Of a DNA stretch of 64,000 nt, positions 35,036-47,000 are shown piece by piece (the first letter of the stretch is position 1; every line of letters begins with the position of its first letter). Both the position numbers and the translations under genes were made by a program. Source of the stretch: Xiphias gladius (Eukaryota; Chordata; Actinopteri; Istiophoriformes; Xiphiidae); the NCBI RefSeq assembly GCF_016859285.1, contig NC_053406.1, positions 6,813,001 to 6,877,000 on the forward strand. Reading direction: 5' to 3'. The notes under the pieces were generated by a model, which was given only the letters and a program-made list of their open reading frames with translations, was not told the DNA's origin and did not search any database.

Positions 35036-35789
35036 TTACCTCTTTGTTACTTTGTCACACGAACACACAGTAGATGCAGATGAAGATATCTGAGCAGTAA
35101 GTGTGGTAGTGTTTCCACTAAGCTCTACACCTCTGAGCTTCTTACAGTAAGTTATCAATCAATCATTAGCAGTTTGCATGAAGAAGAAATAATATGTGAC
35201 GTTTTGTTTCCCACTATCATTTCCATCAGTGCAGCTGTGCTCAGTCAATGCTGGGAAAAATCACAGTTGTATAAACAGAGAGCTAAAACATGACACAACA
35301 TTTCCATGTTGTCTAACAGTATGAAATATATGTATAAGCATTGTGAAATGGTTCAGCGAAGACAGAAAGGCATGTCACTCATACAAAAGAGACCTGAATG
35401 ATGAAGACACGTTGATGGTGTTTGTGTGCTTGTGGGTGTGCTACGGATATGAGCTGTGGCTTTGAGGCCCCTTTATGAACTGCATACAGTCATACTAGCT
35501 GTAGAAGCCTTTCGGTATTGTTTCTAACCATGAGCGAAGAAAATGAGAACATTGTTGTCTGTGGTTTATTAGTTACACATCACCCATTACAGTAAAACAA
35601 CAGATTAGAATGAAAAAAAAAAAAACAGTAGGCAAGTTGATGTGGTGAGCAATGATAATGAGTCAGAACATACACTGACATAAACGTGTACATATGATCA
35701 TTTTGGAGGATGTAGTCTGTGGTGCTTTTGAGCTATTTTGAGCTATTTTGCATTATCCAGAGAGATGCTTGTGTTATTCAGCCTACCCT

Positions 35790-36040
35790 CATAGATATAA
35801 ATGGGGTGGACAAAATAATCGAGAACACCTGTCCGTGTAACGCAATACAGTTCAACAGCACCACAAACTGCAGCCTCTAAAATGACCATAAGTTAGATCA
35901 ACACCTCTGTAAAAGAGTTCCAACACAAACCGAACATTATAACCATCATGAAGGTAGCATTTATAGCAGAGCTGTTGTATTAGACTGCATTATTTTAAGC
36001 TAGGTGTTACTAATAAACTGCCAACTGAGTGTATTTACAG
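35790..36040. mobile_element. Tc1-like non-autonomous remnant
   Basis: Begins with GGGGTGGACAAAATAAT and contains ACAGTTCAACAGCACCACAA, CCATCATGAAGGT and TTAAGCTAGGTGTTACTAAT. It ends with AAACTGCCAACTGAGTGTAT, a diverged form of the tip found on abundant fish Tc1-like elements. A second partial tip (ACACTATTAGGTACACC) follows at 36148-36166. Confidence 0.6.
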
Positions 36041-36380
36041 AAAACATATGTCTCTCTATTCAAAATGACAAGTTGTGATTTTGACAGTACTCTCTACCAA
36101 TGTTTTATATTAAAGGATCAGTACACTGAAAGCATAAAAAATATCTACACACTATTAGGTACACCAAAAAAACCTGAACATTATTGGCACCGTAAAAATA
36201 GACTTCATGACAGAACAGTTGTATAGGATTGCACTAGACTTTACAGCTGAACATAATAAATTGAATACTGAGTTTATATTTATGTCTCTAAGATTTCTGC
36301 CTCCACACCAGTACAATAAGCGTGAGCGGAAATTTGTGTCGCTAACAGCATTCAAAGATAATATTCAAATCAGTCTACAG

Positions 36381-36894
36381 CAGTAGTTCTCAACATTTTT
36401 GTGTCTGAGATACCCCACACAGCCCATTTAGATGGGTTCAAGTACCCCTTCATTGTGCCCCTTCCCTTTGATAGCGATAGATGAGATGGCTTTGTGGAAT
36501 TCTTCAATTGCTTTTTACAGCAAAACCGATGCTTGCCTTTTTTTTTAACTTGTCTTTGGTGGTCAATCAAATCCGACTTCAAAATGGACATTTCAGCTAT
36601 TCATATGTTACTTTTAGCTTTTTGTAAGCATTTCGCTTACTAGTTTACACGCAGTCTCAATCGCGGCACTTGGTGTCAAATTATTAAAACTGATTCACTA
36701 GAAAACTGTCAAAATACAGTAGTGGGTAGATTGTTGTGAAAAAAAAACATTCAAGATGTACTATACATACATACATATATACTTACATTTTGTTATCAAA
36801 TCATAATCTCTACATTTTCAAATTAGCTGAGCTACACAATCTTTCCACAGACCACCTGGTAACTGCAGATGTACATCCAGGTTGGGAATTACTG
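36381..36894. mobile_element. hAT-type MITE with terminal inverted repeats
   Basis: The left tip is CAGTAGTTCTCAACATT; the right tip reverse-complemented is CAGTAATTCCCAACCTG. The flanking 8-mers are GTCTACAG (left) and ATCTACGG (right), matching at 6 of 8 positions, which fits an aged 8-bp hAT target duplication. Length 514 bp, no coding capacity. It lies between CD3 gamma/delta and the 3' end of CD3 epsilon. Confidence 0.7.
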
Positions 36895-37267
36895 ATCTAC
36901 GGCAACTTACAGAAACGATGTCCACATTACTCTGAGTAATTCTCTCTTTAAGTAGTTTTTCAGTGTAATTTTTAAATACTGTGAGCAATACAAACTAAAA
37001 TCCAGTCACCACTCTTGTGCTGCGATGGTGGAAGACTACATGGACAATTGAAACCTGAACTATTTTACCTGGCCAGGTAATACTGGGGATAAGTGGGAAA
37101 ATTCATCTTTTTGCCATTTTTGGCACCTTTCAAATCCATAAGAGCAAAGGCCAGTGTTGGCATACTACTGGGAGCATGATGTACGCTCTAGTAGGACTTT
37201 TGTGAATATTTGCCTTTGTTAGTGCAGCCTTTAAACCAGTGACCTGGCGCAGTCAGGTGACTTGACT

Positions 37268-40200
37268 CTATCCCGTCCTGTTCACGATAGAGTAAGTGTC
37301 CTGGGAGCGAGTGTGAGTGTTCAGTTGCTGCCAAAAAACAACATAAACAGTGTTACTGTGGATCACAGATTCATATAACTACTATAAATGTGTGACAGGT
37401 TTTGTTTTAATATGGTTAGATTGCAATATACAATTTAACTGTAAGTTAGATCATAAATCATACTTGGCTTCCAGGGGCGCAGGGAAGCTTGCTGATAGAC
37501 CAAATTTACCTTGTCAAGAAGCAGATTTTCAATGACATTTCCCATATTAACTTTGAAAATAAAATAGTTTTGCTTATAATAAACAAGTAGTTTACTCTAA
37601 GTCTGGAGCCAAGCCAAATGTTAGCTGGGATTGGCTCCAGCCCCCCTGTGACCCTCAGGATAAGTGATGTAGCTAACCAATGAATGGATGGATGGATAGT
37701 CACTTAGTTAGACAGTTTGGGAAATATGCTTTTTCACTTACTTGCTGAGAGCTAGATGAGAAGATTTTAGCTTTTACAGGGGGGGTTACACGCTGCACTA
37801 TTTCTTGGCCGGGAACAGTGACTTCATTTTTTTTAGAGTTTAAACAAATAACATACAACGTGTTAATCAGTAGCAGAATTTGTTTCACATTTGGACAGAG
37901 CCAGGCGAGCTGTTTCCCCTTGCTTCCACTCTTTATTCAAAGCTAAGCTAACCGGCTTCAGCTCGATATTTAAAGGACAGACATCAGAGTGGTGTCGATC
38001 TTTACATCACATTCGGCAAGAAAGCGAATGAGTGTATTTCCCACTACGTTGGACAATTCTTTCATACCCTAATAAAATCAATAGATAAAAAGTACCCTTT
38101 GTTATCTGAAGGACGATGGGAACTTCACCGTTTTTTACAATTGCTAACTCACATTCCTAAATGCTGAGTTCACTTTTTCAGGACTGACAGTTCTCTTTAC
38201 CGACATGCAGCTCAGCACAACAGTTAATGTCATGGCCAAAATGCACTAAAGCAACCACAACACTTCATACACCTGTCAGGATCAGCTCTTGTACCAGAAG
38301 ACTGACAACATTTGTCTCCCAACAGGAAAACTTTGTCACTCAGAACAAACACTAAAAAACACTAACAATAGTTGGCATTACAACATTTATCACTATTTTC
38401 TTTGCAGCAGCTTTTGTTTATTTAGTTTGGCATAAACCAAGATTTAATTACAACTACAAGAAAGGGAAGTTCTTTTTGTGCTAGCTTATATGCTGCAGTA
38501 GGCTTTTATTTTACCATTTTAGATTAGAGTAATTCAAACGGTACAAAATGAAACTAAAGTAATTCCAGTAATGCAACACAAAACTATACATTACCACTGT
38601 ACATATAGTACATGTATAAGACAGGTACAGATATTGAAATACAACAGCGCTAATCAACCCTGTCTTCTGCATTGGGCCACCATCTCTTATGTACATCACA
38701 CCTTATGTCCTCTCTTCAATACACCTGGGAAAGTATCTTTTTGCAGCCTGAACCATCCCTGGCAATGTTCTGCAGATATGGCAAGACCTTTAGAGGGACA
38801 TCTGATCATGTGGCTGGTTTCACAAACTTTCCACCTCCCTGAGGAAAAAATACCTCCTCTGTGGCCCTGATAACAAAATGGTTCTGGTCTCACCCTCACC
38901 TGGCACAATGCTTTCAGAGAGGTCGTCAAGGAATCAAAATAGGCGCTCCGTGTTCTATGTCCGAATTAGGAGTAAATGATCTTTTTTTTTTTTATTTCTT
39001 TTTGGATTTAGATTTAGCAAAATGTAGCAAATGTCAGTCTAATTTACAGTTATTTGTTTCATGTTAGGTTTTGAATGTACATGTAACAGTTTTTTCAACA
39101 GTATGCAAACATGTACTAAATGGAGTGTAAATGCACCACATTTTGATGGTGGTTGAGGGTGAGTGACAAAACAGTTCGTGAATTTTGAAAGATAAATGAT
39201 ATGGTAAATGAAGGCACTTTGTGTCAAAGCAATGAAAAGTTATCCGCAGTTTTTTTTTCCACATCAACTGCTGTTGTGCTGATTGCGTGAGGAGTTTGGA
39301 AAAAGTGAATGCAGTACTGAGAAACGCGTGTTAGCGATTGTTAAAAAACAAACAAACAAACTATAAACTCTTTATATTTGGTTAAATGCCCATTTCTGCC
39401 TTAAAATATAATTTTAGATTACTGCTGTGCCAATTTTACGTCACCTTCTGGGCAAGAAAATCAGTTGAAAACAACAAATGCATAATGGAAGGTGCACCCT
39501 ATTAGGAAAATAGTGTTATTAAATACAATACCTACCTCATAGTCAGGAGATGGGACAGGTGGAGCTCGGCCTCCTGAATGAGCAGGTGCTACAAGACAAT
39601 GACAGAGATAATGGGACCAAGTACTTGTGATATCAGACTCAGTATTTACTTAAAAGGATGCTTTGTGGTTCATTGTGCATGCATATAGACAAATTACATC
39701 AAATCTTATTATGTCAGGATAAACCCCTTGATATTAATCATATTGTTTTCAAGGCTGCAATACTTTAAGAATAAAAACCAAGTCTATCCAATGAGTCCAC
39801 ACCCCTAAGAGTCAGTTTTAACACTTCAGATAGTACTAAATAGCTGAAATGGTATTTGCAAGGGCTGCATCCGCTGCATGAGTGAACACACAATCCCATT
39901 AATCAGTTGTGTTATTTGTGGTTTGCTTGAGTGTATTTTTACCTTTCGAAGAGTACGTAGGTCCAGCTGAGCTCTTCTTCTTGGTGCATCTGTAGATTAG
40001 AATCATCAGAAGTGCTGTCCCGAGCCCGTCCACCATCATGACCAGCAAAACCAAGGTCGCGTCCAGCTCAGTACAATTTTCACATACTAGGGAACAGAGA
40101 ACAGTGGGTGGACAAGTGTCAGCTCAGTGAGGACAACTGACTCACGTAGCACATCATGAGAACTCAAAAGATTTTTTACTCACCCTTTCCTTTCACGTAG

Positions 40201-41023
40201 AAATAATACTTTTCACCCCCGTTCTGACAGTAGTATAAGCCTTTGTTATCACTATTATACTTAAGTGAATACAATTCAGTTTGTCCTTCTATTTTTTCAT
40301 CATTCTTGAACCATTCCCCGTCCCAGGGACAGAACATCGTGAAATTCATTCCACTGAATATTACTGAAGAAAAAAGAAAAACACAGGGACAGATATTTAG
40401 TTGCAGCTTTAGTTTTTCACTTCATCAACGTCCTTTTTCTCCATCACTTTTCAGGGGGAAAGGGAGGACGATCTGAGAGCTGAGGTGAGTTCCCAAGACT
40501 AAACGCCTCTTATGTTCATCTGAGTCTGATAATTTTTCCCTTAGGTACCGTGTATTACATCGTGCTAAAGTCTTATATACACAGAGACTTAATGTATCAA
40601 ATAACAGCCAAGAATAAATAAAAAAATGCAACTAGTGATCAAAATAAAATGCCTTTATACATTACAATGAAGAATAAAGTATATCAAAGCATCAGAAAGA
40701 AAGAAGAACACAGTTCAGTGTGTTGAATTATCCAGAAAAATACATTCATTCAACACAGCTGTTAGAGCAGTTATGTTGCATAAATGAAACAGGAAATACA
40801 GGAAATTGAAGTTTCGGTGAAAATGCTCTTAAATGTCATATTTTTGTCAGAATAATTGTCGTTCTAAATCCAGACAAGAATACTGAAACATTACTCATTT
40901 AAAATATGATGTAAAATCAAAAAACAACTGCAGAGCAGTTAGATATTTACCACGCGTAGCCTTCACGGTACCTATGAAAAGGAGGAGGATGGCGAACACA
41001 CTCGGAAAACCCATGCTGTTCAT
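37268..41023 (-). CDS. cd3e: T-cell surface glycoprotein CD3 epsilon chain
   Basis: Minus-strand exons in transcript order: 41023-40951, 40363-40184, 40086-39943, 39588-39536, 37327-37268. The CDS is 510 bp, encoding 169 aa. Order: signal peptide (1 to about 22, MNSMGFPSVFAILLLFIG); a very short Ig domain with C36 and C70; CENC stalk motif (C86/C89); transmembrane helix (about 93-116) with D104; a basic KKK just inside the membrane; the proline-rich RAPPVPSPDYE (140-150), corresponding to the Nck-binding PxxPxxDY motif of mammalian CD3 epsilon; and an ITAM of Y149-E-Q-L then Y162-S-I-V, with C-terminus NRTG. The first ITAM tyrosine is in the fourth exon and the second in the last, 2.2 kb away. 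A second in-frame ATG lies at codon 4. No clear poly(A) signal was found downstream. Confidence 0.93.
37705..38065. repeat. Foldback repeat copy (last CD3 epsilon intron)
   Basis: Left half TTGGGAAATATGC, GCTAGATGAGAAGAT; centre TATTTCTTGGCCGGGAACAG; right half GGACAGAGCCAGGCGAGCTG, GCTAAGCTAACCGGCTTCA, AAGAAAGCGAATGAGTGTAT. Same family as the copies in tmem25. Confidence 0.7.
38308..39350. repeat. Duplicated block, copy A (last CD3 epsilon intron)
   Basis: Colinear with copy B at 41405-42118, in the same orientation. Both start at ACATTTGTCTCCCAACAG. They share GGCATTACAACA(C/T)TTATCACTA, GCAGCAGCTTTT, CAACAGCGCT, CTCTCTTCAATACACCTG, GGACATCTGATCA, a CACCTGGC block, and the end TCTGGAAAAAG...GCAGTACTGAGAAA (with substitutions). 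Copy A has an extra stretch near 38430-38570. No terminal inverted repeats are evident. Confidence 0.75.
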
Positions 41024-41214
41024 TTTCTTAAGATGACCTCTGTTTTTGTACTGAGTTTCTAGATCTTATTATCGTATGTATCAGATTTGTGAATGTCTCT
41101 TCTACAAGATACAAATAACATCAAGCTGCCTGCTCAGTACAATAGAAAGATGTACACAAGATGGTTCTCTCTGACTCTCTCTTTCTTGCTCTCTCTGTAA
41201 CACATGCGCACACA

Positions 41215-41223
41215 CAAACACAC

Positions 41224-41287
<64 letters not shown>
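41215..41287. repeat. (CA)n microsatellite upstream of CD3 epsilon
   Basis: A CA tract about 190-265 bp upstream of the CD3 epsilon start codon, so probably in its proximal 5' flank. Confidence 0.97.
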
Positions 41288-41292
<5 letters not shown>

Positions 41293-41404
41293 CCCACAGG
41301 AAGCATTTTTTTTCAAGATGAATTCACAGTTAAACCTCAAATTGAAGTAAAACTGAGTGACTTCGGTGTATAGAAATGCTCTTATTCATTTTTATTCATT
41401 TAGA

Positions 41405-42118
41405 AACATTTGTCTCCCAACAGAATAACCTAAAAAACACAACAACAGGTGGCATTACAACACTTATCACTATTGTCTGTGCAGCAGCTTTTATTTATTT
41501 ATTTGGCAAAACTATACATATCCACTATGCATACTTATCAAGGACAGCTACAGATAGAAATACGACAGCGCTTAGTCGACCCTGTCTTGTCAATGTCCTC
41601 TCTTCAATACACCTGAGCCGTCCCTGGCAGTCTTCTGCAGATATGCCCAGACATCCAGCGTTCCTCGCATCCACGAGGGACATCTGATCATAAACTTTCC
41701 ACCCCAGCGAGGAAAGGAATTTCTCTGTAGGGCTGAGGAAGGGAGGGTAAGGTGTAAGAAAAAGTCACACCATCCTGGGATGAGATGTAAACCACACCGT
41801 GACTGGAAGAGAATGGTTAAAACACCACATCCTTCCCTTCTCTCACCTGGCGAAAGACTTTCATAGGTGAAGAATGAATGTGTATGTGAACACGTACCCA
41901 ATGGGGATGTAAATACACCACATTTAGATTTGTGTTTGGGTGAGAAAACAGTTCATGAATGGTGAACATGTGGTAAACAAATGCATTTTGATGTCAAAGC
42001 AAGGGAAAGTGATCCACAGTTTAGTCCACATTTGAATGCTGTTGTGCTGACTGTGTGAGGAGTCTGGAAAAAGGGAACGCAGTACTGAGAAATGTGTGGT
42101 AGCAGTTGAAAAACACTG
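41405..42118. repeat. Duplicated block, copy B (5' flank of CD3 epsilon)
   Basis: Diverged copy of 38308-39350, in the same orientation, about 3.1 kb away. On the minus strand AAATAAATAAATAAAAGC near 41495 resembles a poly(A)-signal cluster. On the plus strand the same place is open and hydrophobic. Neither reading is proven to be used. Confidence 0.75.
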
Positions 42119-43700
42119 TAATCATTGGACTGTTTGCTTTAAATGTTGATGCTCATTTGTTGTAGTAAAACTCACAATCATACTTACACATACTGCGAAA
42201 GCCAGAGCAGGAAATAATTGCTAAACATGTATTTACAAAGATGGTCATTGATGGTATTCATTTTTATGAGCTCTGTTTGTACAGTGTTATAATCAGTCAG
42301 ATTTTTACAATATATATTTTTTTATGTGATTTGAATAATTAATAAATAACTTACCAATGATTTATAGATTAGTTATACGCCATTATTGAGAAAATGTTTG
42401 GGTTGCCAGTTTGTGAAAAATCTCTTTGGCTGTTAAGTCATTAATAAAGTTGTTATCCATCTTACCCTCACAGTTATGGTCTGAGTCTGGCCGGGGGTTT
42501 GTTGCATATTGTTCCCCATCTCTGCCCCCACTTATTTCCTGCCCTCCCTCGACTGACAGCTCTCCAATACAGGCATGAAAAAATGCCAAGAAAAAAAAAA
42601 AGTTCCTGGCCTCCAAACGTTGGTAGGTCATCTATAATTATTATTACAAATGATAATAAAGGGCCCCCACGGTAATCCACCGATTGTGCAGTTGTAAATG
42701 TTAATAAATTGATAACAAATGGATTTTGGTCCAGATGCCCTGTAGCTGCTCTCCAGAAGGTCAGAGGTCAAACAGTCCCCTGGAGGAGTCTTCATGATGA
42801 CCTGAAGAGCTGACTGAAGATACGTTCCGGACACAACTTTTTCTTAACAATGGCTCATATTTGAATTGTAAAGGATCAGTAAATTATGTGTTTACCATCA
42901 CTTAAGCCGTTACAATTTAGACCCCTGACTGCTCTTTTCCTGCTTTCTTGGCAAAATGTTCTTTTTTTCAGCTCATCATTTCACGTCGCAGCTCATGAAC
43001 TTATGCATTGGCACGTTATAAAGCTGACATTTACTGCAGCAGTTCATATTTAAAAATGTCAAACATCTATAAGCTACAATTGCGAGCCTTTCTGATCTTT
43101 CCTGACGGGCCTCAGACAGAGGCGACGTACACCAAAGTGCGGCTCTGCCCCCAAGTGGTGCAAACCAGTAACCGGCCAGTTTGGTACAGTGACTGCACAG
43201 CCCTCCGCTGCTCTGCCATTACCCTAAAAGGAAGAACCGTCACGTCAACTTCTCACCATGTGTCCGCGCCCGAGAAGTTGCCTGATCGGGTCTCAGCTCT
43301 CTGGTGTTGTGAGCGTTCATTGATATTCACTGGTTCAAGTCCATTTTGGTAAAGTGGACTTCTCCTTTTACTGTCTGATAAAAATGTATCTCTGTGAAGA
43401 ACTGACAGACTCATTTGAATTGATTTACGGTATCTCACTTTTTTTTTTTTTTTTTTGGAATTTAATTTGAATGTTAAAGTAACACACTTAAATGAACACA
43501 ATTTAATCCAGGAGGGACCACATCTTAAAATATATTTTATATCGGTCATTAAGTTCTCACAGGATGGCTGTGTGTTTCGTGCTGTTTTATTATAGCCTAT
43601 CATGGCACATCAGATCATATAACATCACATCCTAATTAGATGATGTATGGTGTCTTCACAATGCCACCTAACCTTCCTGGGCACGTGTTTGCGCAACAGC
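42119..43700. other. CD3 epsilon - mpzl2 head-to-head interval
   Basis: Apart from copy B nearby I see no exon, RNA gene or transposon. The sequence turns from AT-rich to more CpG-containing toward mpzl2. Confidence 0.5.
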
Positions 43701-43769
43701 TGTGGTATGACACCACACTTGTGAATGTACTTTACGCAGCAGCAGAACAGGTTGGGTGACCGTCAACAA

Positions 43770-44090
43770 TTTGCCGGCTTCGGTTTTAACATGTGTAAGA
43801 GAGAGATAAGGAGGCAGCGAGGAGAGTGGATGACTTTGTTACTCCGCCCGAAAATGGGGTGGGAGGGTGTTGCAAAGAAATGTATGAGGGCAGCGGCGAG
43901 TTGGGACGCGTCGTTGGAGAGACGGGGTGGTGGAGAGGGCTCACCGTAAACTCGCGTTTTTCCATCCCTCTCGAAAGGGCAGCCAAAGACTTGTCGGTCG
44001 GGTTTCCAGTCGCTGTGAGTCGGCGGAGGAGTCTCAGTGGGTTTGTTGACTCCCGGTCTGTTGGTCATCGGACAGCCTGCCGTCCATCCA
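43770..44090 (+). promoter_or_regulatory. mpzl2: Probable mpzl2 promoter / 5'UTR, CpG-rich
   Basis: GC- and CpG-rich sequence (GGCAGCGGCGAG, GACGCGTCG, CTCGCGT, GAGTCGGCGG) immediately precedes the mpzl2 ATG at 44091, unlike the AT-rich flanks. There is no obvious TATA box. The transcription start is not determined. Confidence 0.5.
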
Positions 44091-47000
44091 ATGTGCGTAA
44101 AGGGGCTCTATTTCTTCACCGTCCTGTCTGGACTCGCAGCTTCAGGTGAGATCCTAGTTTGGTATGAGTGTTTAATCTGAGTGAAAAGATTCTTTTTGCT
44201 TTAATATGGGCTGCTGTTCAACACTCTTTGTATTGGAATGAAGAGTTTAGTGTGATTTATCCAAGTTTGTTTTCTGAAATTTTATAACTCAACCACTGAC
44301 AAATTATTTTGACTCCTTATATACATCCTAGGACTCAGAAGCCTATAAAAAATACAATCTCCAAAAAAGTATAAATTGCAATAATGTACCATCGTAGTAA
44401 TAAGTAGTATTTTTGGATCTCGGTTTTTCCAACAGTTTACATTGTTAGTGTTTTTTTCACATCCCGAGATTAATCTTAAAACGTAACAGGATGACGCTTC
44501 AGAGACTCTCTCGACAACCGATTCTCAGAGTCAAAGAGAAAAACCCTGATTGTGTGGCCATGGGTCCAGTGAAAGCTCCACAGGGACCCCTAACCCCCGT
44601 CTCTGAGCGCCCGTCGTGCGTCACTGGGAAGTGGAGAACTTGGCGCGGCGGCAGCGGGTGGGCCCCTAACGCAGCCACAGAAGGGGGCACTTCTGACAAC
44701 ATAATGACTTTACAGTAGGCTGATTGCCGGCAGCAAATCCTGGCTGCATTGTGTTTAGGTTTTACGCAAACGCGCTCCTTTCCTGCCTGCTAATGTGCAT
44801 CCGCGCTTGCGTTCACAGAGACGGTGAAGTGGCCCGCTGGACGCATATAAGTCCACCTGCTTCCCGTGCAAGCGGATCCAGGATATGTCCTCTGGATCAT
44901 AACGATTCATCAGATACACACAACTATGTACATAAACACTAACAGATCACACCCGTTTGTTATAGCTGCTCTCATCCAAATGCGGTAGGCCAATGGCACG
45001 GCTAATGGAACATTCATTAACATCATGTTTTGGTGCATCAGTGGCAATTCATTCCGCAGGCACCAGGTTGTTTAACCTTGAAGTAATCTGTGTCCATTCC
45101 AGTTAAGTGGATTATATTGATTGAACTTGTCCATCCAATGCCAAAGCACCATGTAGGAATTCCCTATAGTAGCAAGCTGCTTATGTTTACAAGGAGCATG
45201 TGCTTGCAGACCAGTCATAACACAGTCACAGGCTGATACACACAGAGCAGGAAGATGATTAAATATACTCTGTGCATATAGAAGGGTGGATGATCAAATA
45301 ACAGCATGCAGATGAAGAAAAGCGTGCTGGAACCAATGACAGCTCAGCGGCATCTCAGTTCTTCTGTCTCTTATGCTGTAATCACGCACATTGCCTCGCG
45401 GCTCTACTGTGTTGGCAAACCGGCACAGCTCGATGAAACGAGCCAGCAGGCCCATCGTGCCCATCTTCACGAGACACGTAGGCTATGGTATGCGCTTGCA
45501 ATAATTTGTGCAAAAGAAGTCATTCCTCCCTCTTCTCATTTCTGTCCCTTCGGGTAGACAGATAAATGGCCTCAAAACAGCACACAGCTAACACATTTCC
45601 CTGTCAGCCCTCCACTGTTTCGACAAGCATTGCACTGATCAAAGACAGTTAGTATTCATTTGAGGAATTGCTGTAAGGAGCCTATTTTTAAGGATATATG
45701 ACCAAACAGAATAACTCCCTTTCGTCTTGCTGCTGCAAACAACCAAAGCATGTGTTTCAGTGTAAAAAATCCTTCATCACTCTCAAAGATAAACACTACT
45801 GTACTACTTTCTATTCTGTAAAGTGTGTTTAGCATGCATTTTAAAAAACAGCAAACTATAAATCCAAATTGTCAGGATACTTTTGGGGGCAAAGTTTTTG
45901 CTTTTCACAAAACCAGAACGGAACTGCTTTTTAGAGCAGATGTCATCATGACCAGATTTGGCCTTTTTTATATTTGTGTGTTGTGATAGATACTGGATTT
46001 TTGAAAAGCTCTTGTGTTTCATGACTCTCATGGAGGTGAAGTCACAGCGCAGTAGTCAGAATGAAACCAGAAACATCCAGTCACTCCAAAAACATGTCAG
46101 TGTTTTGCAAGATATTTTCTGGATAGTTTAAACAATAATAGTTCCTTGTTTTTCTTAAGCTGCCCAATCAAAACGTTATTTTACTTTTTGATTTTCGGCC
46201 GGATTAATGGGTTGTCGGGTCCCTATTGAGGCCGCTCCCACACTTTATGCTTTGTGTTCTTACCCTGTCCCCCACAAGTTCTCATCAAGTACAGTCCATA
46301 CAAAGACAACAAAAACCAACCATTATTCTATTACTGGAACAAAATCTTTAGCACTCGGTTTTTGTGTGTCAGATTCAGGCAATTTAATTTAAAACAACCT
46401 TTTTTTCAGAAGATGTACCATGTAGACAACAAAGATCTTAAAGCAGATATAATTTTCGTTCCATTAGCTTAACTACGTGTTTATTGCTGAAACCATGATG
46501 ACCAAAGTCTGGTATGCCCGACAGTAGGGGCGCTATTTCGGGAGACAGTGCGATGGGTCGTATCAGAGGGTAGCGGCAAACAACCTTTATGGTTGTGTGG
46601 GTTGGAGGACTTGTCTCTACCTGCTCAGCGCCAAAGGACAGATAGAATTAACTAGCAACTACCTGGTGAACATAGTGGAGCATTTAACAGATAAAATAAC
46701 AAAATATTTCCCCTGAGGAGTTGGTAGAGACCAAAAACAGAGCTAAAAGAGAGTAAATATTGGACTTTCATCTACCGTTTCTCCGTAATTGCTGGATGAG
46801 TAAGTAAGCAACTGTTTTCAAAGTTTGCCATATCAGCTGAGAAGGTGATGATATGTCAATGTTTTTTCTGCTGCCCCCAAGGGCCAAAAAAATGTTTTTT
46901 GCAGGTTTAAGCTAAAAAATCATGCAGGGACAGGTTGAGTTGATATTGTGGCTTTGTGGTACAAATTCAATCACAATGAACATGGGGTTTTTTGGCCCCT

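Noticed and set aside
38696..38929. Minus-strand frame as the last CD3 epsilon exon
   Set aside because: The true last exon, with the second ITAM tyrosine and NRTG end, is at 37268-37327; this frame lies in duplicated block A and has no ITAM.
43253..43603. A 116-codon minus-strand frame near the mpzl2 promoter
   Set aside because: Contains a poly-Lys run from an A/T tract, no domain, and no convincing promoter or splice signals.
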